From positions 824,001 to 888,000 of the forward strand of contig NZ_CP141608.1 in assembly GCF_035581345.1 (NCBI RefSeq): a stretch of DNA of 64,000 nt. The letters run 5' to 3'. Below the pieces are notes generated by a model. The model searched no databases, was not told where the DNA came from, and saw only the letters and a list, made by a program, of their open reading frames with translations. Position 1 is the stretch's first letter; each line of letters starts with the position of its first letter. The position numbers and the translations under genes are program-made. This stretch comes from Pseudomonas sp. JQ170C (lineage in GTDB: Bacteria > Pseudomonadota > Gammaproteobacteria > Pseudomonadales > Pseudomonadaceae). Positions 29,393-38,268 of this stretch are shown in pieces.

Positions 29393-29652
29393 TGCAACGA
29401 ATCTATGAGCCGGAAAGTCTGCTGGAAGCACAAATGCTGATGGGAATGCTCGACAGTGAGGGCATCGCGGTTCACCTGGTGGGGCGCGACCTGATCGGCG
29501 CCATGGGTGACCTGCCGATGCAGGGATTGTTGGGGCTGGCGGTGGCGGACGAGCAGGCCGATTACGCACGCCAGTTGATCGCCGCGTACAATGCTGCCCA
29601 GCCACTGGCTGGCGACGAACCGGAGAGTGTTCCCGGAACCCTGATTTGCTAG
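29392..29652 (+). CDS. DUF2007 family protein
   Basis: 86 residues: the domain spans most of the protein (YEPESLLEAQMLMGMLDSEGIAVHLVG and GLLGLAVADEQADYARQLI), a ferredoxin-like fold annotated as putative signal-transducing. No catalytic residues are seen. It is translationally coupled to the CPXCG protein gene and lies 13 bases before the SRAP gene, suggesting a three-gene operon. Confidence 0.85.
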   Translation: MQRIYEPESLLEAQMLMGMLDSEGIAVHLVGRDLIGAMGDLPMQGLLGLAVADEQADYARQLIAAYNAAQPLAGDEPESVPGTLIC

Positions 29653-29665
29653 GTCTTTATCCCTC

Positions 29666-30286
29666 ATGTGTGGACGTTATGCGCTGTTTCGCTGGTCTCC
29701 CGCCTTTGCTGCATTGCCGGGGTTCCCGACCGACCAGCAGGCGCAATGGAACATCTCGCCCGGTAATTCGGTACTGATCCAGCGTCAGCTTGACGGGCAG
29801 CAGACGCTTGCGCGGGCGCGCTGGGGGCTGACGCCGGCCTGGCTGACCGACCTTTCGCGCACCCCCGCCCATGCCCGGGCCGAAACCCTGGCCGAGCAAC
29901 CGATGTTTCGCGAGGCCTTTCGCCTGCGCCGTTGCCTGATGCCGGCCAACGGCTTTTATGAATGGCGCGGCACCCAGCGCAAGCGGCCTTACTGGCTGAC
30001 GCCGGGGGAGGGCTCATCGCTGTTCTTTGCGGCGATCTGGGAGGCGTACCCGGTGCAGGACCAGGTGTGGCTGAGTACGGCGGTGGTGACCCAGGCTGCG
30101 TTGAATCAGCGTCGACCGTTGATTCTCGATGCTGCCGGTCAGGCGCTGTGGCTCGACCCGGAAACGCCGTCGGCGCGGCTCTACGAATTGCTGGCCAGTA
30201 CCCAGGCACCGTTGCGTGAGCGGGTGCTGGCCAATTTTGTGAATGATCCGAAGCTCAATGGTCCGGAGTGCCTGACGCCGGCCTGA
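29666..30286 (+). CDS. SRAP-domain protein (YedK/HMCES family) with altered active-site residues
   Basis: 206 residues starting Met-Cys, so the catalytic Cys2 becomes N-terminal after Met removal, as needed for the thiazolidine cross-link to abasic sites in single-stranded DNA. Glu99 in ANGFYEW is conserved. The other two active-site positions differ from E. coli YedK as I remember it: the NAR motif reads HAR (His69) and the His of IHDRRPLVL is Asn (Asn147 in LNQRRPLIL). The two residues look exchanged. The activity may be kept in a mirrored form or altered. It follows DUF2007 closely; a REP pair is downstream. Confidence 0.88.
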   Translation: MCGRYALFRWSPAFAALPGFPTDQQAQWNISPGNSVLIQRQLDGQQTLARARWGLTPAWLTDLSRTPAHARAETLAEQPMFREAFRLRRCLMPANGFYEWRGTQRKRPYWLTPGEGSSLFFAAIWEAYPVQDQVWLSTAVVTQAALNQRRPLILDAAGQALWLDPETPSARLYELLASTQAPLRERVLANFVNDPKLNGPECLTPA

Positions 30287-30293
30287 TGGGGCT

Positions 30294-30353
30294 GTAGGAG
30301 CGGGCTTGCCCCGCGATGCATTGATTGCGATCGCAGGACAAGCCCGCGCCTAT
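30294..30353. repeat. REP pair, one arm degenerate and touching the MCP stop codon
   Basis: The first unit (30294-30317) is canonical. The second (30330-30353) has CAGGAC and CGCGCC changes. The TAG stop of the chemoreceptor gene (30350-30352, minus strand) lies inside the outer edge of this second unit. Confidence 0.85.
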
Positions 30354-32491
30354 ACCCTGAACTGATTGATCAAGCGCCGCTGCTGCTCGGCCAGCTTGGT
30401 CAATTCGGCACTGGCTGTACTGGACTCATCCGCCCCGCCCGCCACCTCGTTGGCCACCTGGCCGATATTGATCACGTTGCGGTTGATGTCTTCGGCCACC
30501 GCGCTCTGCTCTTCTGCCGCACTGGCAATCTGGGTGTTCATGTCGTTGATCACCGACACCGCCTGGGTGATGCTTTCCAGGGCCTGGGCGGCGCGAGCGG
30601 CCTGCTGCACGCTGTCGTCGGTCTTGCCCTGGCTGTCTTCCATGACCCGCACCACATCGCGGGTGCCTTGCTGCAACTGCTGGATCATCTGCTGGATTTC
30701 TTCGGTGGCCTGCTGGGTTTTCTGCGCCAGGTTGCGTACCTCGTCGGCAACCACCGCAAAGCCGCGGCCCTGTTCACCGGCGCGCGCCGCCTCGATGGCC
30801 GCGTTCAGGGCCAGCAGGTTGGTCTGCTCGGCAATGGCGCGGATGGCGGTGAGGATGGCGTTGATGTTCTCGCTGTCGCGGGCCAGGGTCTGCACCACGC
30901 CCACCGCCCGGCCGATTTCCTCGGCCAGGGCGCTGATCGAGTGGGACGTGTCGCGCACAATCTGCAGGCCCTGGTGGGCGGCCTGGTCGGCGTTGCTGGC
31001 GGCCTGGGCGGCATGAGTAGCGTTGCGTGCCACATCCTGGGCGGTGGCGGTCATTTCATGTACGGCGGTGGCCACCAGGTCGATCTCGGCCATTTGCTTG
31101 TGCACGCCCTGGTTGGTGCGGATGGCGATGTCTGCCGTGTGCTCCGAGGAGTCGCTGACCTTCTGTACCGAGGCCACCACCTGGCTGATCATCGCCTGCA
31201 GCTTGCTCAAAAAGGTATTGAAGCCTTTGGCGATCGAGCCCAGTTCATCGGCGCGGTCGCTGCTCAGGCGGCGGGTCAGGTCGCCTTCACCCTGGGCGAT
31301 GTCATCGAGCATGGCGACCATCTGGCGCAGCGGACGGGCGATGCCCTGGGCCAGCAGCCAGATCACCAGCAGGCCCAGGGCCGCAATGCCCAGGCCCACC
31401 ACGGTCATGCCGGCGAGGTCGGTACGACGCTGGGCGCTGAGTTCATCCTGCAGTTTATTGATGTCGGCCATGACCGCGCTCAGCGGCAACTCCAGCAACA
31501 GGGTCCAGCGGGCGTCGGTGTTGCCGATCTTGAAGGGCAGGTACAGCTCGATGCGGTTGGCGGCCTGGTTCACCTGGTAGCGCAGGGTTTCTCCGCTGAG
31601 CTGGCTCAAGGTGGCAGCGACCCCCGCGTCGAGGGCCTCGCTGGCTTTTGCACCGAACTTGCCCGGGTCTTTGGTGAACGCTACCAGGCGGCCGTTGCCC
31701 GATACCAGCGCCAGCTCGCCGGCACCGTCGTACAGTTGCTGATCGGCGGTATTGAGCAGTTCCTGGATGAAGTTCACCGACAGGTCAGCACCGGCGATAC
31801 CCTGGAACGTGCCATCGATCATGATCGGCTCGACGAATGAGGCGAGCATCACCACCTTGTTGCCGACCTCATAGGGCGCCGGGTCGATCACGCAAGCCTT
31901 CTTCGACTCCCGTGGGCAGAGGTAGTACTCACTGGCGCGCACACCCGTGGCAAGGATGGTCTGGTCATTGACGTCGGCCAGTTTGTCCAGGCCCAGGCTG
32001 CCATCGTCATTGCGGAACCACCAGGGCAGGAAGCGGCCGGTGGCGCTGTCGATGCCGGTGATGGAGGTGCCGATGTAGCGGTTGTCATCGTTATCCAGGG
32101 CGCCGGCTTCCCAGCCCAGGTAGGTGCCCAGGATCAGCGGATTGGTTACGGCGGTCTGCTTGAGCAGGGCGATCAGTTGCTGACGCTCGATCACCAGTTG
32201 GGGATTGCCGCTGGCATCTTTCATGCCCAGCATCGCGTTACTGGTGGCCAAGCCCCGGGCAATCAGCAAGGGGGCTTCCAGGCCGCGCTGGATTTCGCTC
32301 ACCTGGGTGCGGGCCAGGGCGGTCAAACGCTGTTCGATCACCGCCTCGAACTGCTGCTGGGTGCGGGTTTGCACCAGCTCCTGGGTACGCTGGCCGGAGT
32401 ACACGGCGTAGAGCACCAGGGCGGCGACAATGCTCAGCACAATGGCGCCGGCAAGGGCTGCGACGGAAAACTGGATCGACCTGAACTTCAT
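30350..32491 (-). CDS. Methyl-accepting chemotaxis protein with dCache-type sensor
   Basis: 713 residues from the ATG at 32491 ([17 protein letters not shown]), with GGAG upstream. TM1 is at about residues 8-30, a periplasmic ligand domain of about 340 residues (dCache-like, [20 protein letters not shown] and [14 protein letters not shown]) follows, and TM2 is near 375-395. A HAMP domain and the cytoplasmic signalling hairpin with the conserved tip [22 protein letters not shown] complete it. It senses an unknown small molecule and controls CheA. Its stop codon falls in a REP element. Confidence 0.93.
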   Translation of the reverse strand: MKFRSIQFSVAALAGAIVLSIVAALVLYAVYSGQRTQELVQTRTQQQFEAVIEQRLTALARTQVSEIQRGLEAPLLIARGLATSNAMLGMKDASGNPQLVIERQQLIALLKQTAVTNPLILGTYLGWEAGALDNDDNRYIGTSITGIDSATGRFLPWWFRNDDGSLGLDKLADVNDQTILATGVRASEYYLCPRESKKACVIDPAPYEVGNKVVMLASFVEPIMIDGTFQGIAGADLSVNFIQELLNTADQQLYDGAGELALVSGNGRLVAFTKDPGKFGAKASEALDAGVAATLSQLSGETLRYQVNQAANRIELYLPFKIGNTDARWTLLLELPLSAVMADINKLQDELSAQRRTDLAGMTVVGLGIAALGLLVIWLLAQGIARPLRQMVAMLDDIAQGEGDLTRRLSSDRADELGSIAKGFNTFLSKLQAMISQVVASVQKVSDSSEHTADIAIRTNQGVHKQMAEIDLVATAVHEMTATAQDVARNATHAAQAASNADQAAHQGLQIVRDTSHSISALAEEIGRAVGVVQTLARDSENINAILTAIRAIAEQTNLLALNAAIEAARAGEQGRGFAVVADEVRNLAQKTQQATEEIQQMIQQLQQGTRDVVRVMEDSQGKTDDSVQQAARAAQALESITQAVSVINDMNTQIASAAEEQSAVAEDINRNVINIGQVANEVAGGADESSTASAELTKLAEQQRRLINQFRV

Positions 32492-32645
32492 GAAAGGCTC
32501 CACGCGCAAGAAAATTCGTCTGCCTTGCGTTATCGGCCCGTGGAGGTCAAAGCATGAGTGCCGTCTGGAGAATTCTTCGCCCGGGGTGTAGCGGGCTCAA
32601 TCGAGTCGGCCTACGATACTCGGCATGTTCGAATGGAGTGTTTTC

Positions 32646-33461
32646 ATGCGTAGGTCTTTTGTCATTGGCGCCCTGAGCGCCAGCGTACTGCTTGCTGGAT
32701 GTCAGGCGGTGAACACCACCAGCGGCGGTGCCGTGGGTGTCGAGCGTAAGCAATACATGTTCAGCATGCTGTCGACCGATGAGGTCAACCAGATGTATGC
32801 GCAGTCTTACCAGCAGACCCTGAGCGAAGCGTCCAACCAGGGCGCCGTCGACAAGACCAGCGCCACGGCCAAGCGAGTGCAGTTGATTGCCGACCGCCTG
32901 ATTGCCCAGGCGCCCAAGTTCCGCCCGGATGCGGCGCAATGGAACTGGGAGGTCAACCTGATCAAGAGCGACGAGCTCAACGCCAACTGCGGGCCGGGCG
33001 GCAAGATCTTTTTCTACACCGGCCTGATCGACAAGCTCAAGCTGACCGATGACGAGATTGCCGCGGTCATGGGCCATGAAATCGCCCACGCCCTGCGTGA
33101 ACATGGCCGTGAAGCCATGTCCAAGGCCTACGGTATCCAGATGGCGCGCTCCGGCGCGGGTGCCTTGCTGGGCCTGGGCCAGGACAGCCTGGCGCTGGCC
33201 GACACCGTGGTGCAGTACAGCATGACCCTGCCCAACAGCCGCGCCAACGAGAACGAGGCCGACCTGATCGGCCTGGAGCTGGCGGCCCGTGCCGGCTACA
33301 ACCCCAATGCCGCGATCACCCTGTGGGACAAGATGGCCCAGGCCTCCGGCGGCTCGCAGCCTGAGTTCATGAGCACTCACCCGGCCTCTGACAGCCGTCA
33401 GGCTTCGTTGCGGGCGGCGATTCCCAAGGTGATGCCGTTGTACGAGCAGGCCAAGAAGTAG
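32646..33461 (+). CDS. M48-family lipoprotein metalloprotease
   Basis: 271 residues from the ATG at 32646, with GGAG; an ATG at 32625 would hide the signal peptide. The lipobox LLAGC gives Cys19. The zinc motif HEIAH is at residues 144-148 and the third ligand Glu204 lies in NENEADLIGLELA. It resembles LoiP/YcaL-type periplasmic quality-control proteases that act on outer-membrane proteins. It is a single-gene unit followed by a REP pair. Confidence 0.92.
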   Translation: MRRSFVIGALSASVLLAGCQAVNTTSGGAVGVERKQYMFSMLSTDEVNQMYAQSYQQTLSEASNQGAVDKTSATAKRVQLIADRLIAQAPKFRPDAAQWNWEVNLIKSDELNANCGPGGKIFFYTGLIDKLKLTDDEIAAVMGHEIAHALREHGREAMSKAYGIQMARSGAGALLGLGQDSLALADTVVQYSMTLPNSRANENEADLIGLELAARAGYNPNAAITLWDKMAQASGGSQPEFMSTHPASDSRQASLRAAIPKVMPLYEQAKK

Positions 33462-33469
33462 TTGAAGCA

Positions 33470-33518
33470 TCGGGGGGCAAGCCCGCTCCTGCTGTAGGAG
33501 TGGGCTTGCCCCGCGACC
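33470..33518. repeat. REP pair (inverted)
   Basis: ATCGGGGGGCAAGCCCGCTCC and GGAGTGGGCTTGCCCCGCGA face each other between the M48 gene and the convergent GDT1-type gene; each arm has one base change. Confidence 0.88.
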
Positions 33519-33520
33519 GG

Positions 33521-34108
33521 TCACCCAAACCAGCCACTGACCTGCATCGCCGAATACACCGCCACGCCCGCCAGCACGAAGAAGGCGGCCGATGCCAGGC
33601 GACGGATCAGGGTCAATGGCAGTTTCTCGGCGGCGAAGTTGCCCGCCAATACCACCGGCACGTTGGCAATCAGCATGCCCAGGGTGGTACCGATGATGAC
33701 CATGATCAGGTGCGGATACTGGGCAGCCAGCATCACCGTAGCGACCTGGGTCTTGTCACCGATCTCCGCGATGAAGAATGCAATCAGGGTCGTCAGGAAC
33801 GGGCCGAAGCGACGGGCCGTGCTGGCTTCGTCATCGTCCATCTTGTCGGGAATCAGCGTCCACAGCGCCGTGGCGGCAAAGCTGGCAGCGAGGATCCAGT
33901 GCAGGGTGGCGGCGGAGAAGAAAGTGCTGACCCAGGCGCCTACGGCACCGGCTGCGGCATGGTTGGCCAGGGTGGCGGCGATGATACCAGCGATGATCGG
34001 CCAGGGCTTGCGAAAGCGGGCGGCGAGGATGAGCGCGAGCAATTGGGTCTTGTCGCCAATTTCGGCGAGGGCCACGATCGCGGTCGGTACGAGTAATGAT
34101 TCCAGCAT
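33521..34108 (-). CDS. TMEM165/GDT1-family cation transporter, probably Mn2+ exporter
   Basis: 195 residues with six hydrophobic segments in two repeats, each carrying the family signature E-x-GDKTQ (ALAEIGDKTQLLAL near residue 15 and FIAEIGDKTQVATV near 115). The family moves Mn2+/Ca2+ out in exchange for protons. The manganese riboswitch just upstream supports a Mn2+ exporter. The ATG follows AGGA. A 10-bp inverted repeat between riboswitch and gene may form the expression platform. Confidence 0.92.
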   Translation of the reverse strand: MLESLLVPTAIVALAEIGDKTQLLALILAARFRKPWPIIAGIIAATLANHAAAGAVGAWVSTFFSAATLHWILAASFAATALWTLIPDKMDDDEASTARRFGPFLTTLIAFFIAEIGDKTQVATVMLAAQYPHLIMVIIGTTLGMLIANVPVVLAGNFAAEKLPLTLIRRLASAAFFVLAGVAVYSAMQVSGWFG

Positions 34109-34138
34109 CAGGATTCCTACGGGGGCGGGTCGACACGG

Positions 34139-34187
34139 CTATGACACGTACAGCCTTCCCGCCCCGGGTAAGGTGTGCGTGTCATAG
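34139..34187 (-). promoter_or_regulatory. Hairpin between manganese riboswitch and transporter gene
   Basis: CTATGACACG (34187-34178 on the minus strand) and its exact complement (34148-34139) enclose a 29-base loop containing GGGGCGGGAAGG. It lies downstream of the aptamer and 30 bases before the ATG, so it may be the switching element or an RNA-stability hairpin. It lacks a T-run. Confidence 0.55.
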
Positions 34188-34205
34188 GTCTTGTCAAACC
34201 CTGGG

Positions 34206-34313
34206 TCCGTCTGTGCGGACCGTGGGTCGCACGCGCCATGGTCTGTGGACCAAGTATGTTGACGCGTACCGGGCGAGCTGGGTGCTCGCGGGAGACTACT
34301 CCCCTAGGACGGA
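34206..34313 (-). ncRNA. yybP-ykoY manganese riboswitch
   Basis: Read on the minus strand, P1 is UCCGUC (34313-34308) with GACGGA (34211-34206). The two conserved aptamer loops are present: GGGGAGUAG directly after P1 and CGUCAACAUACUUGG in the second arm, the pair that forms the Mn2+ site. It sits in the 5' leader of the GDT1-family gene (33521-34108), a standard target. In other bacteria Mn2+ binding turns expression on. Confidence 0.92.
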
Positions 34314-34355
34314 GCGGATTCTGCCTAGGCAAATCCGTTTCGGCAAGCGCTGTTT

Positions 34356-35354
34356 TTATCCGCGCGTCGCCTGGTAGATCTTGAAGCCTTGCCCTTCGGC
34401 TCGTACCTGGCAGTTGCCAAGCGCTCCTTCGATCAGCGGTTGGTAGCGCAGGAAGCTGTTGGCGACCAAGCGGAGTTCGCCACCTTTTTGCAGATGATCG
34501 GCTGATTTTTTCAGCAGGTTTTCTGATGCCTGGTAATTGGTGTGAACGCCGGTATGGAACGGCGGGTTACTCAGGATCACATCCAGGCCACGGGGCGCGG
34601 CGTCGATACCGTCACCGCAAATCACCTCGGCGTCCAGACCATTGGCGGCCAGGGTCAGGCGGCTGCTGGCCACGGCAAAGGCGTCGACATCCAGCATCGT
34701 TACCTGGCTTTGTGGGTAGCGCCGCTTGAGGGTGGCACCGAGCACACCTGCGCCACAGCCGAAGTCGAGTACCTTGCCCACCGGTAGCTGGTCCAGGTGT
34801 TCCAGCAGCAGGGCAGTGCCCCGGTCCAGGCGGCCATGGCTGAACACGCCTGGCAGGGTGACGATCTGCAACGCACCATCGGTCAGCGGCAGCTCGAAGC
34901 GCTCAGCCAGGCTTTCCAGCGGCTTGGCCTCGGGGGCGTGTTCCACCGTGACCTGCCACAGCTGGCAATGACGGGCGCTGTCGAGCTTGCGCGGCTTGCC
35001 GAAGGCGTGCAGTTGCTTGGCCGCGCCTTCGATCCCCCCGCGTTTTTCGCCGACCAGGTACAGCTCGCGCCCGGCCAGGCGCGAGGCGAGGGCGTTGAGC
35101 AGGTAGTTGGCCAGGTCGCGGGACTTGGGCAGAAACAGCACGGCAGCGTCGAAGCCCTGGGCCGGTGCTTCTACGCCAAAGTGGCTACGACCGGCGAAGC
35201 GGGCATCGAGTGCAGCGTGGTCACCGGCATGCCAGCACCAGCCGCTGGCGGCCGGCAGCTTGCCGAGCAGATCGTCGGCGGGCAAACCGGCGAGCAGCAG
35301 CGAGCCCTGGAAAAGTTCGGCCTGACGAAGCAACACTTCACTGCGCGGGTCCAT
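34356..35354 (-). CDS. rsmC: 16S rRNA (guanine-1207-N2)-methyltransferase
   Basis: 332 residues, two tandem methyltransferase-like domains as in RsmC. The C-terminal one carries the SAM motif [15 protein letters not shown] and the catalytic [15 protein letters not shown]. It methylates G1207 of 16S rRNA in the 30S subunit. The ATG follows AGGAG. It is a single gene between the riboswitch region and the 2-hydroxyacid dehydrogenase gene (50-base gap, same strand). Confidence 0.93.
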   Translation of the reverse strand: MDPRSEVLLRQAELFQGSLLLAGLPADDLLGKLPAASGWCWHAGDHAALDARFAGRSHFGVEAPAQGFDAAVLFLPKSRDLANYLLNALASRLAGRELYLVGEKRGGIEGAAKQLHAFGKPRKLDSARHCQLWQVTVEHAPEAKPLESLAERFELPLTDGALQIVTLPGVFSHGRLDRGTALLLEHLDQLPVGKVLDFGCGAGVLGATLKRRYPQSQVTMLDVDAFAVASSRLTLAANGLDAEVICGDGIDAAPRGLDVILSNPPFHTGVHTNYQASENLLKKSADHLQKGGELRLVANSFLRYQPLIEGALGNCQVRAEGQGFKIYQATRG

Positions 35355-35404
35355 GGACGGTGGCTCCTGAAAAAGTGCCGAAGTTTACCAGAGCTGGCGC
35401 CAGC

Positions 35405-36370
35405 TTAAGCGACCTGTCGGCGCGGGCTGCCGGCAAAAAAGGCCTCGGCGTTCTCGCTCAATTGCTCGACGATGCGCTGGCGCGACTCCACTGCGCCCCA
35501 GGCGCTGTGCGGCGTGACGATCAGGCGTGGGATGTCATCCGCCAGCAGCGGGTTGCCATTGGCCGGTGGCTCGACGCTCAGCACGTCCGTGGCTGCACCG
35601 CCCAGATGCCCGGCGCGCAAAGTGTCGGCCAGGGCCTGTTCGTCGATCAGGCCGCCGCGAGCGGTGTTGATGATGAACGCACCCGGCTTGAGCATCGCCA
35701 GCTCGCGGGCGCCGATCAAATGGCGGGTGTGCTCGTTGAGGGGGCAATGCAGGGTCAGGGCATCGACTTGCGGTAGCAGTTCATCCAGCGCCAGGCGGTC
35801 TTCCCGCGGTGGCCGCCCTGGCAGTTGGCCGAGCAGCACGCGCATGCCGAAGGCCTCGGCCAGGCGCGCCACCGCGCCACCCAGTTCGCCATGACCGAGC
35901 AGGCCGAGGGTTTTGCCCTCCAGCTCGACAATGGGGAAGTCCAGCAGACAGAACTGCTTGGCCTGGCCCCATTGGCCCGCGGCCACGGCCTTTTGGTAGT
36001 CCGGCAGGCGCGTGGCCAGGGCCAGCAGCAGGGCCAGGGTGTGCTGGGCGACCGACGGCGTGCCATAGCCCTGGCAGTTGCTGACCACGATGCCCTGGGC
36101 ACGGGCAGCCTGGAGGTCGACATTGTTGGTGCCGGTGGCCGCCACCAGGATCAATTTGAGATCGGGGCAGGCGGCCAGAGCGGCAGCATCGATCATCACC
36201 TTGTTGCTGATGGCCACGGTCGCGCCTTGCAAGCGCTCGGCAACTTGATCGGGCGCGGTGGCCGGGAACAGCTGCAGCTCATCGAAGCAGCCACGCAGGC
36301 GCTCCAGGCTCAGGTCGCCAAGGTCCAGGGAAAGGTGGTCGAGGAATACGGCGCGGCGAGGGGCGGACAT
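35405..36370 (-). CDS. D-2-hydroxyacid dehydrogenase (NAD(P)-dependent)
   Basis: 321 residues. The cofactor motif GLLGHGELGGAVARL is present. The catalytic trio is in NTARGGLIDE (Arg), DVLSVEPP (Glu) and VTPHSAWG (His). It probably reduces glyoxylate or hydroxypyruvate or a related 2-oxoacid; the substrate cannot be fixed from sequence. The ATG follows TGGAG. It lies 27 bases downstream of the MerR gene on the same strand and could be read through from it. Confidence 0.92.
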   Translation of the reverse strand: MSAPRRAVFLDHLSLDLGDLSLERLRGCFDELQLFPATAPDQVAERLQGATVAISNKVMIDAAALAACPDLKLILVAATGTNNVDLQAARAQGIVVSNCQGYGTPSVAQHTLALLLALATRLPDYQKAVAAGQWGQAKQFCLLDFPIVELEGKTLGLLGHGELGGAVARLAEAFGMRVLLGQLPGRPPREDRLALDELLPQVDALTLHCPLNEHTRHLIGARELAMLKPGAFIINTARGGLIDEQALADTLRAGHLGGAATDVLSVEPPANGNPLLADDIPRLIVTPHSAWGAVESRQRIVEQLSENAEAFFAGSPRRQVA

Positions 36371-36397
36371 GGGCGGCTCCAGTGATTGACGAGGGGC

Positions 36398-36769
36398 TCA
36401 GGATGGATAGGTGAAACAGTCGTAGCGGGTCTGCTCGAGGCTGGCCTCGAAGGCTTGCAGGCTCTGGTGTTGCTGCTGCAGGTCGGCAATCTGCGCCTGC
36501 AACTGGGCTTTACGGGTTGCAATGGCCTGGCGGATTCGCGGCAACGGCAGGGCCCCGGAACCGTTCTCGCCGAACATCGCCTGCATCTGTTTGAGGCTGA
36601 ACCCCAGCTTTTGTGCACACTTGATCAAGCTCACCAGCGCCACGCTTTGCGGGTCGTAGACCCGGTAGCTTCCTTGGCGTCGGGGCGCGGGCAGCAGGCC
36701 GATTTTCTCGTAGTGGCGTATGCACTTGATCGTGGCGCCAGACAACTGCGCCGCTTTGCCGATGTACAT
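36398..36769 (-). CDS. MerR-family transcriptional regulator
   Basis: 123 residues: an N-terminal winged helix (MYIGKAAQLSGATIKCIRHYEKIGLLP, then YRVYDPQSVALVSLIKCAQKLGFSLKQM) and a dimerisation coiled coil of about 40 residues. The cysteines do not make a SoxR-type CxxCxxCx5C cluster or a CueR metal loop, so the signal is probably an organic molecule. It lies 12 bases after the quinone reductase gene. The 19-bp-spacer promoter upstream of that gene is the type MerR proteins activate, so the regulator likely controls its own operon. Confidence 0.93.
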   Translation of the reverse strand: MYIGKAAQLSGATIKCIRHYEKIGLLPAPRRQGSYRVYDPQSVALVSLIKCAQKLGFSLKQMQAMFGENGSGALPLPRIRQAIATRKAQLQAQIADLQQQHQSLQAFEASLEQTRYDCFTYPS

Positions 36770-36781
36770 CGTAAATTCCTT

Positions 36782-37360
36782 TTACCTGGCAGCGGCGGCC
36801 TTGCGCGCCTGCTGCAACCAGGCATCGCGCCGGGCCGTGCTTGAGCGGATGATCGGCCCGAACGTTAACGTCTTTTGCGGCCTGATTCCACAGAAGCCCA
36901 GGGTGGTGCGGCGCATTTGTTCCAGCCCCGGCATCCGGTAAATCCAGCGGTAGTACCAGGGTGGGGTGTCCATGCACACCAGCAGGTCGGCGCTGCGGCC
37001 CTTGAGCAATTGTTTGGGGAAGGGGCTGTCGTTGCGGTAGCGGAATGCGAAGCCCGGGAGCAGGGTGCGGTCGAGAAAGCCTTTCATCAGCGCCGGAATG
37101 CCGCCCCACCAGATTGGAAACACGAACACCAGGTGCTCTGCCCACTGGATCAGGGCCTGGGCGTGCAGCAGGTCGGGCTCAAGCGGTTGGATTTTTTGGT
37201 AGCCCTCGTGGAGTACCGGGTCGAAGTCGAGCTTGCCCAGCTCCAGCACCTGGACATCCTGACCAGCGGCACGCGCGCCGCTGACATAGGCACTACTCAA
37301 GGCGGCGCAGAAGCTCTGGTTGGAGGGATGCCCGAGTATTACCAGTACACGTTTGCTCAT
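36782..37360 (-). CDS. NAD(P)H-dependent quinone oxidoreductase (flavodoxin-like fold)
   Basis: 192 residues from the ATG at 37360 (MSKRVLVILGHPSNQSFCAAL); an ATG at 37375 would add five residues and neither has a clear ribosome site. The FMN/FAD-binding segments ILGHPSNQSF and FVFPIWWGGIPALMKGFLDR are typical of the NQO/MdaB group. It reduces quinones or other electrophiles in the cytoplasm by two-electron transfer. It is the first gene of a two-gene operon with a MerR regulator. Confidence 0.9.
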   Translation of the reverse strand: MSKRVLVILGHPSNQSFCAALSSAYVSGARAAGQDVQVLELGKLDFDPVLHEGYQKIQPLEPDLLHAQALIQWAEHLVFVFPIWWGGIPALMKGFLDRTLLPGFAFRYRNDSPFPKQLLKGRSADLLVCMDTPPWYYRWIYRMPGLEQMRRTTLGFCGIRPQKTLTFGPIIRSSTARRDAWLQQARKAAAAR

Positions 37361-37389
37361 CGCGGTGGGGTCCATTATGCAAAGCGATG

Positions 37390-37420
37390 AGGCTAGAGCC
37401 TGCCCCTAAGGGGAGAGTCA
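37390..37420 (-). promoter_or_regulatory. MerR-type promoter with 19-bp spacer
   Basis: On the minus strand TTGACT (37420-37415) is followed by a 19-base spacer and CTAGCC (37395-37390) about 30 bases before the quinone reductase ATG. The spacer contains CTCCCCTTAGGGGCAG, an almost perfect palindrome. An overlong spacer with a central dyad is the hallmark of promoters untwisted by MerR activators. Confidence 0.75.
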
Positions 37421-37426
37421 AGCCTC

Positions 37427-37497
37427 CGTAGGAGCGGGCTTGCCCCGCGATGCGATGTACCGGGACGATCACTATCGCGGGGCAAGCCCGCTCCTAC
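37427..37497. repeat. REP pair (inverted)
   Basis: GTAGGAGCGGGCTTGCCCCG with GCGAT (37427-37451) and the inverse unit (37474-37497) are separated by 22 bases, between the divergent quinone reductase and LysE-type genes. Confidence 0.92.
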
Positions 37498-37568
37498 ACA
37501 GGTTGTTACTTGGTGTGTCCAAGGCGTAATGTACTTTTCTTTTTCATCTCTCAGCGCAAGGAGCCCCC

Positions 37569-38198
37569 ATGTATTGGGCTGAATTTCTCACTGTTGCCTT
37601 GATTCACCTGCTGGCCGTCGCCAGCCCCGGTCCCGATTTTGCCGTGGTGGTACGCGAGAGCGTGACCCACGGCCGCCGCGCCGGCACCTGGACGGCCTTT
37701 GGCGTGGGCATGGCGATTTTCCTGCATGTGGGCTACTCGCTGCTGGGTATCGGCTTGATCGTGTCGCAGTCGATCGTGCTGTTCAACGCGCTCAAGTGGC
37801 TGGCGGCCGCCTACTTGCTGTACATCGGCTTCAAGGCGCTGCGTGCGGGGCCTGCCGCACCGGGCAGCGAGGCGATCCAGGCCTCGACCGTCGAGCGCAC
37901 GCCGCGCGCGGCCTTTGTCGCCGGCTTCATGACCAACGGCCTGAACCCCAAGGCCACGCTGTTCTTCCTGTCGCTGTTCACCGTGGTGATCAACCCGCAC
38001 ACCCCGCTGGCCATCCAGGCCGGTTACGGCGTGTACCTGGCTGTCGCCACCGGCCTGTGGTTCTGCCTGGTGGCCATGTTGTTCAGCCAGCAGCGCGTGC
38101 GTGCCGGCTTTGCCCGCATGGGACACTGGTTCGATCGCACCATGGGCGCGGTGCTGATTGCCCTGGGGGTGAAAATCGCCTTCACCGAGATGCATTGA
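37569..38198 (+). CDS. LysE/RhtB-family amino-acid exporter
   Basis: 209 residues with about six hydrophobic segments. The family signature near the N-terminus is HLLAVASPGPDFAVVVRESVTHGRRAG, and GFMTNGLNPKATLFFLSLF is the second conserved block. It exports an amino acid or derivative, using the proton gradient. The ATG follows AAGGAG. No linked regulator is seen. Confidence 0.93.
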   Translation: MYWAEFLTVALIHLLAVASPGPDFAVVVRESVTHGRRAGTWTAFGVGMAIFLHVGYSLLGIGLIVSQSIVLFNALKWLAAAYLLYIGFKALRAGPAAPGSEAIQASTVERTPRAAFVAGFMTNGLNPKATLFFLSLFTVVINPHTPLAIQAGYGVYLAVATGLWFCLVAMLFSQQRVRAGFARMGHWFDRTMGAVLIALGVKIAFTEMH

Positions 38199-38223
38199 TG
38201 GCGTTTTGCCGCTAAGCCTTTGT

Positions 38224-38257
38224 CCGGTCAAATCATTCCTTTGGCTGATTTGGCCGG
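38224..38257. promoter_or_regulatory. Inverted repeat upstream of the CoA ligase gene
   Basis: CCGGTCAAATCA (38224-38235) and TGATTTGGCCGG (38246-38257) differ from a perfect dyad at one base pair. It may be an operator or a weak terminator of the LysE-type gene; there is no T-run. Confidence 0.4.
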
Positions 38258-38268
38258 CGTTGCGGCGA

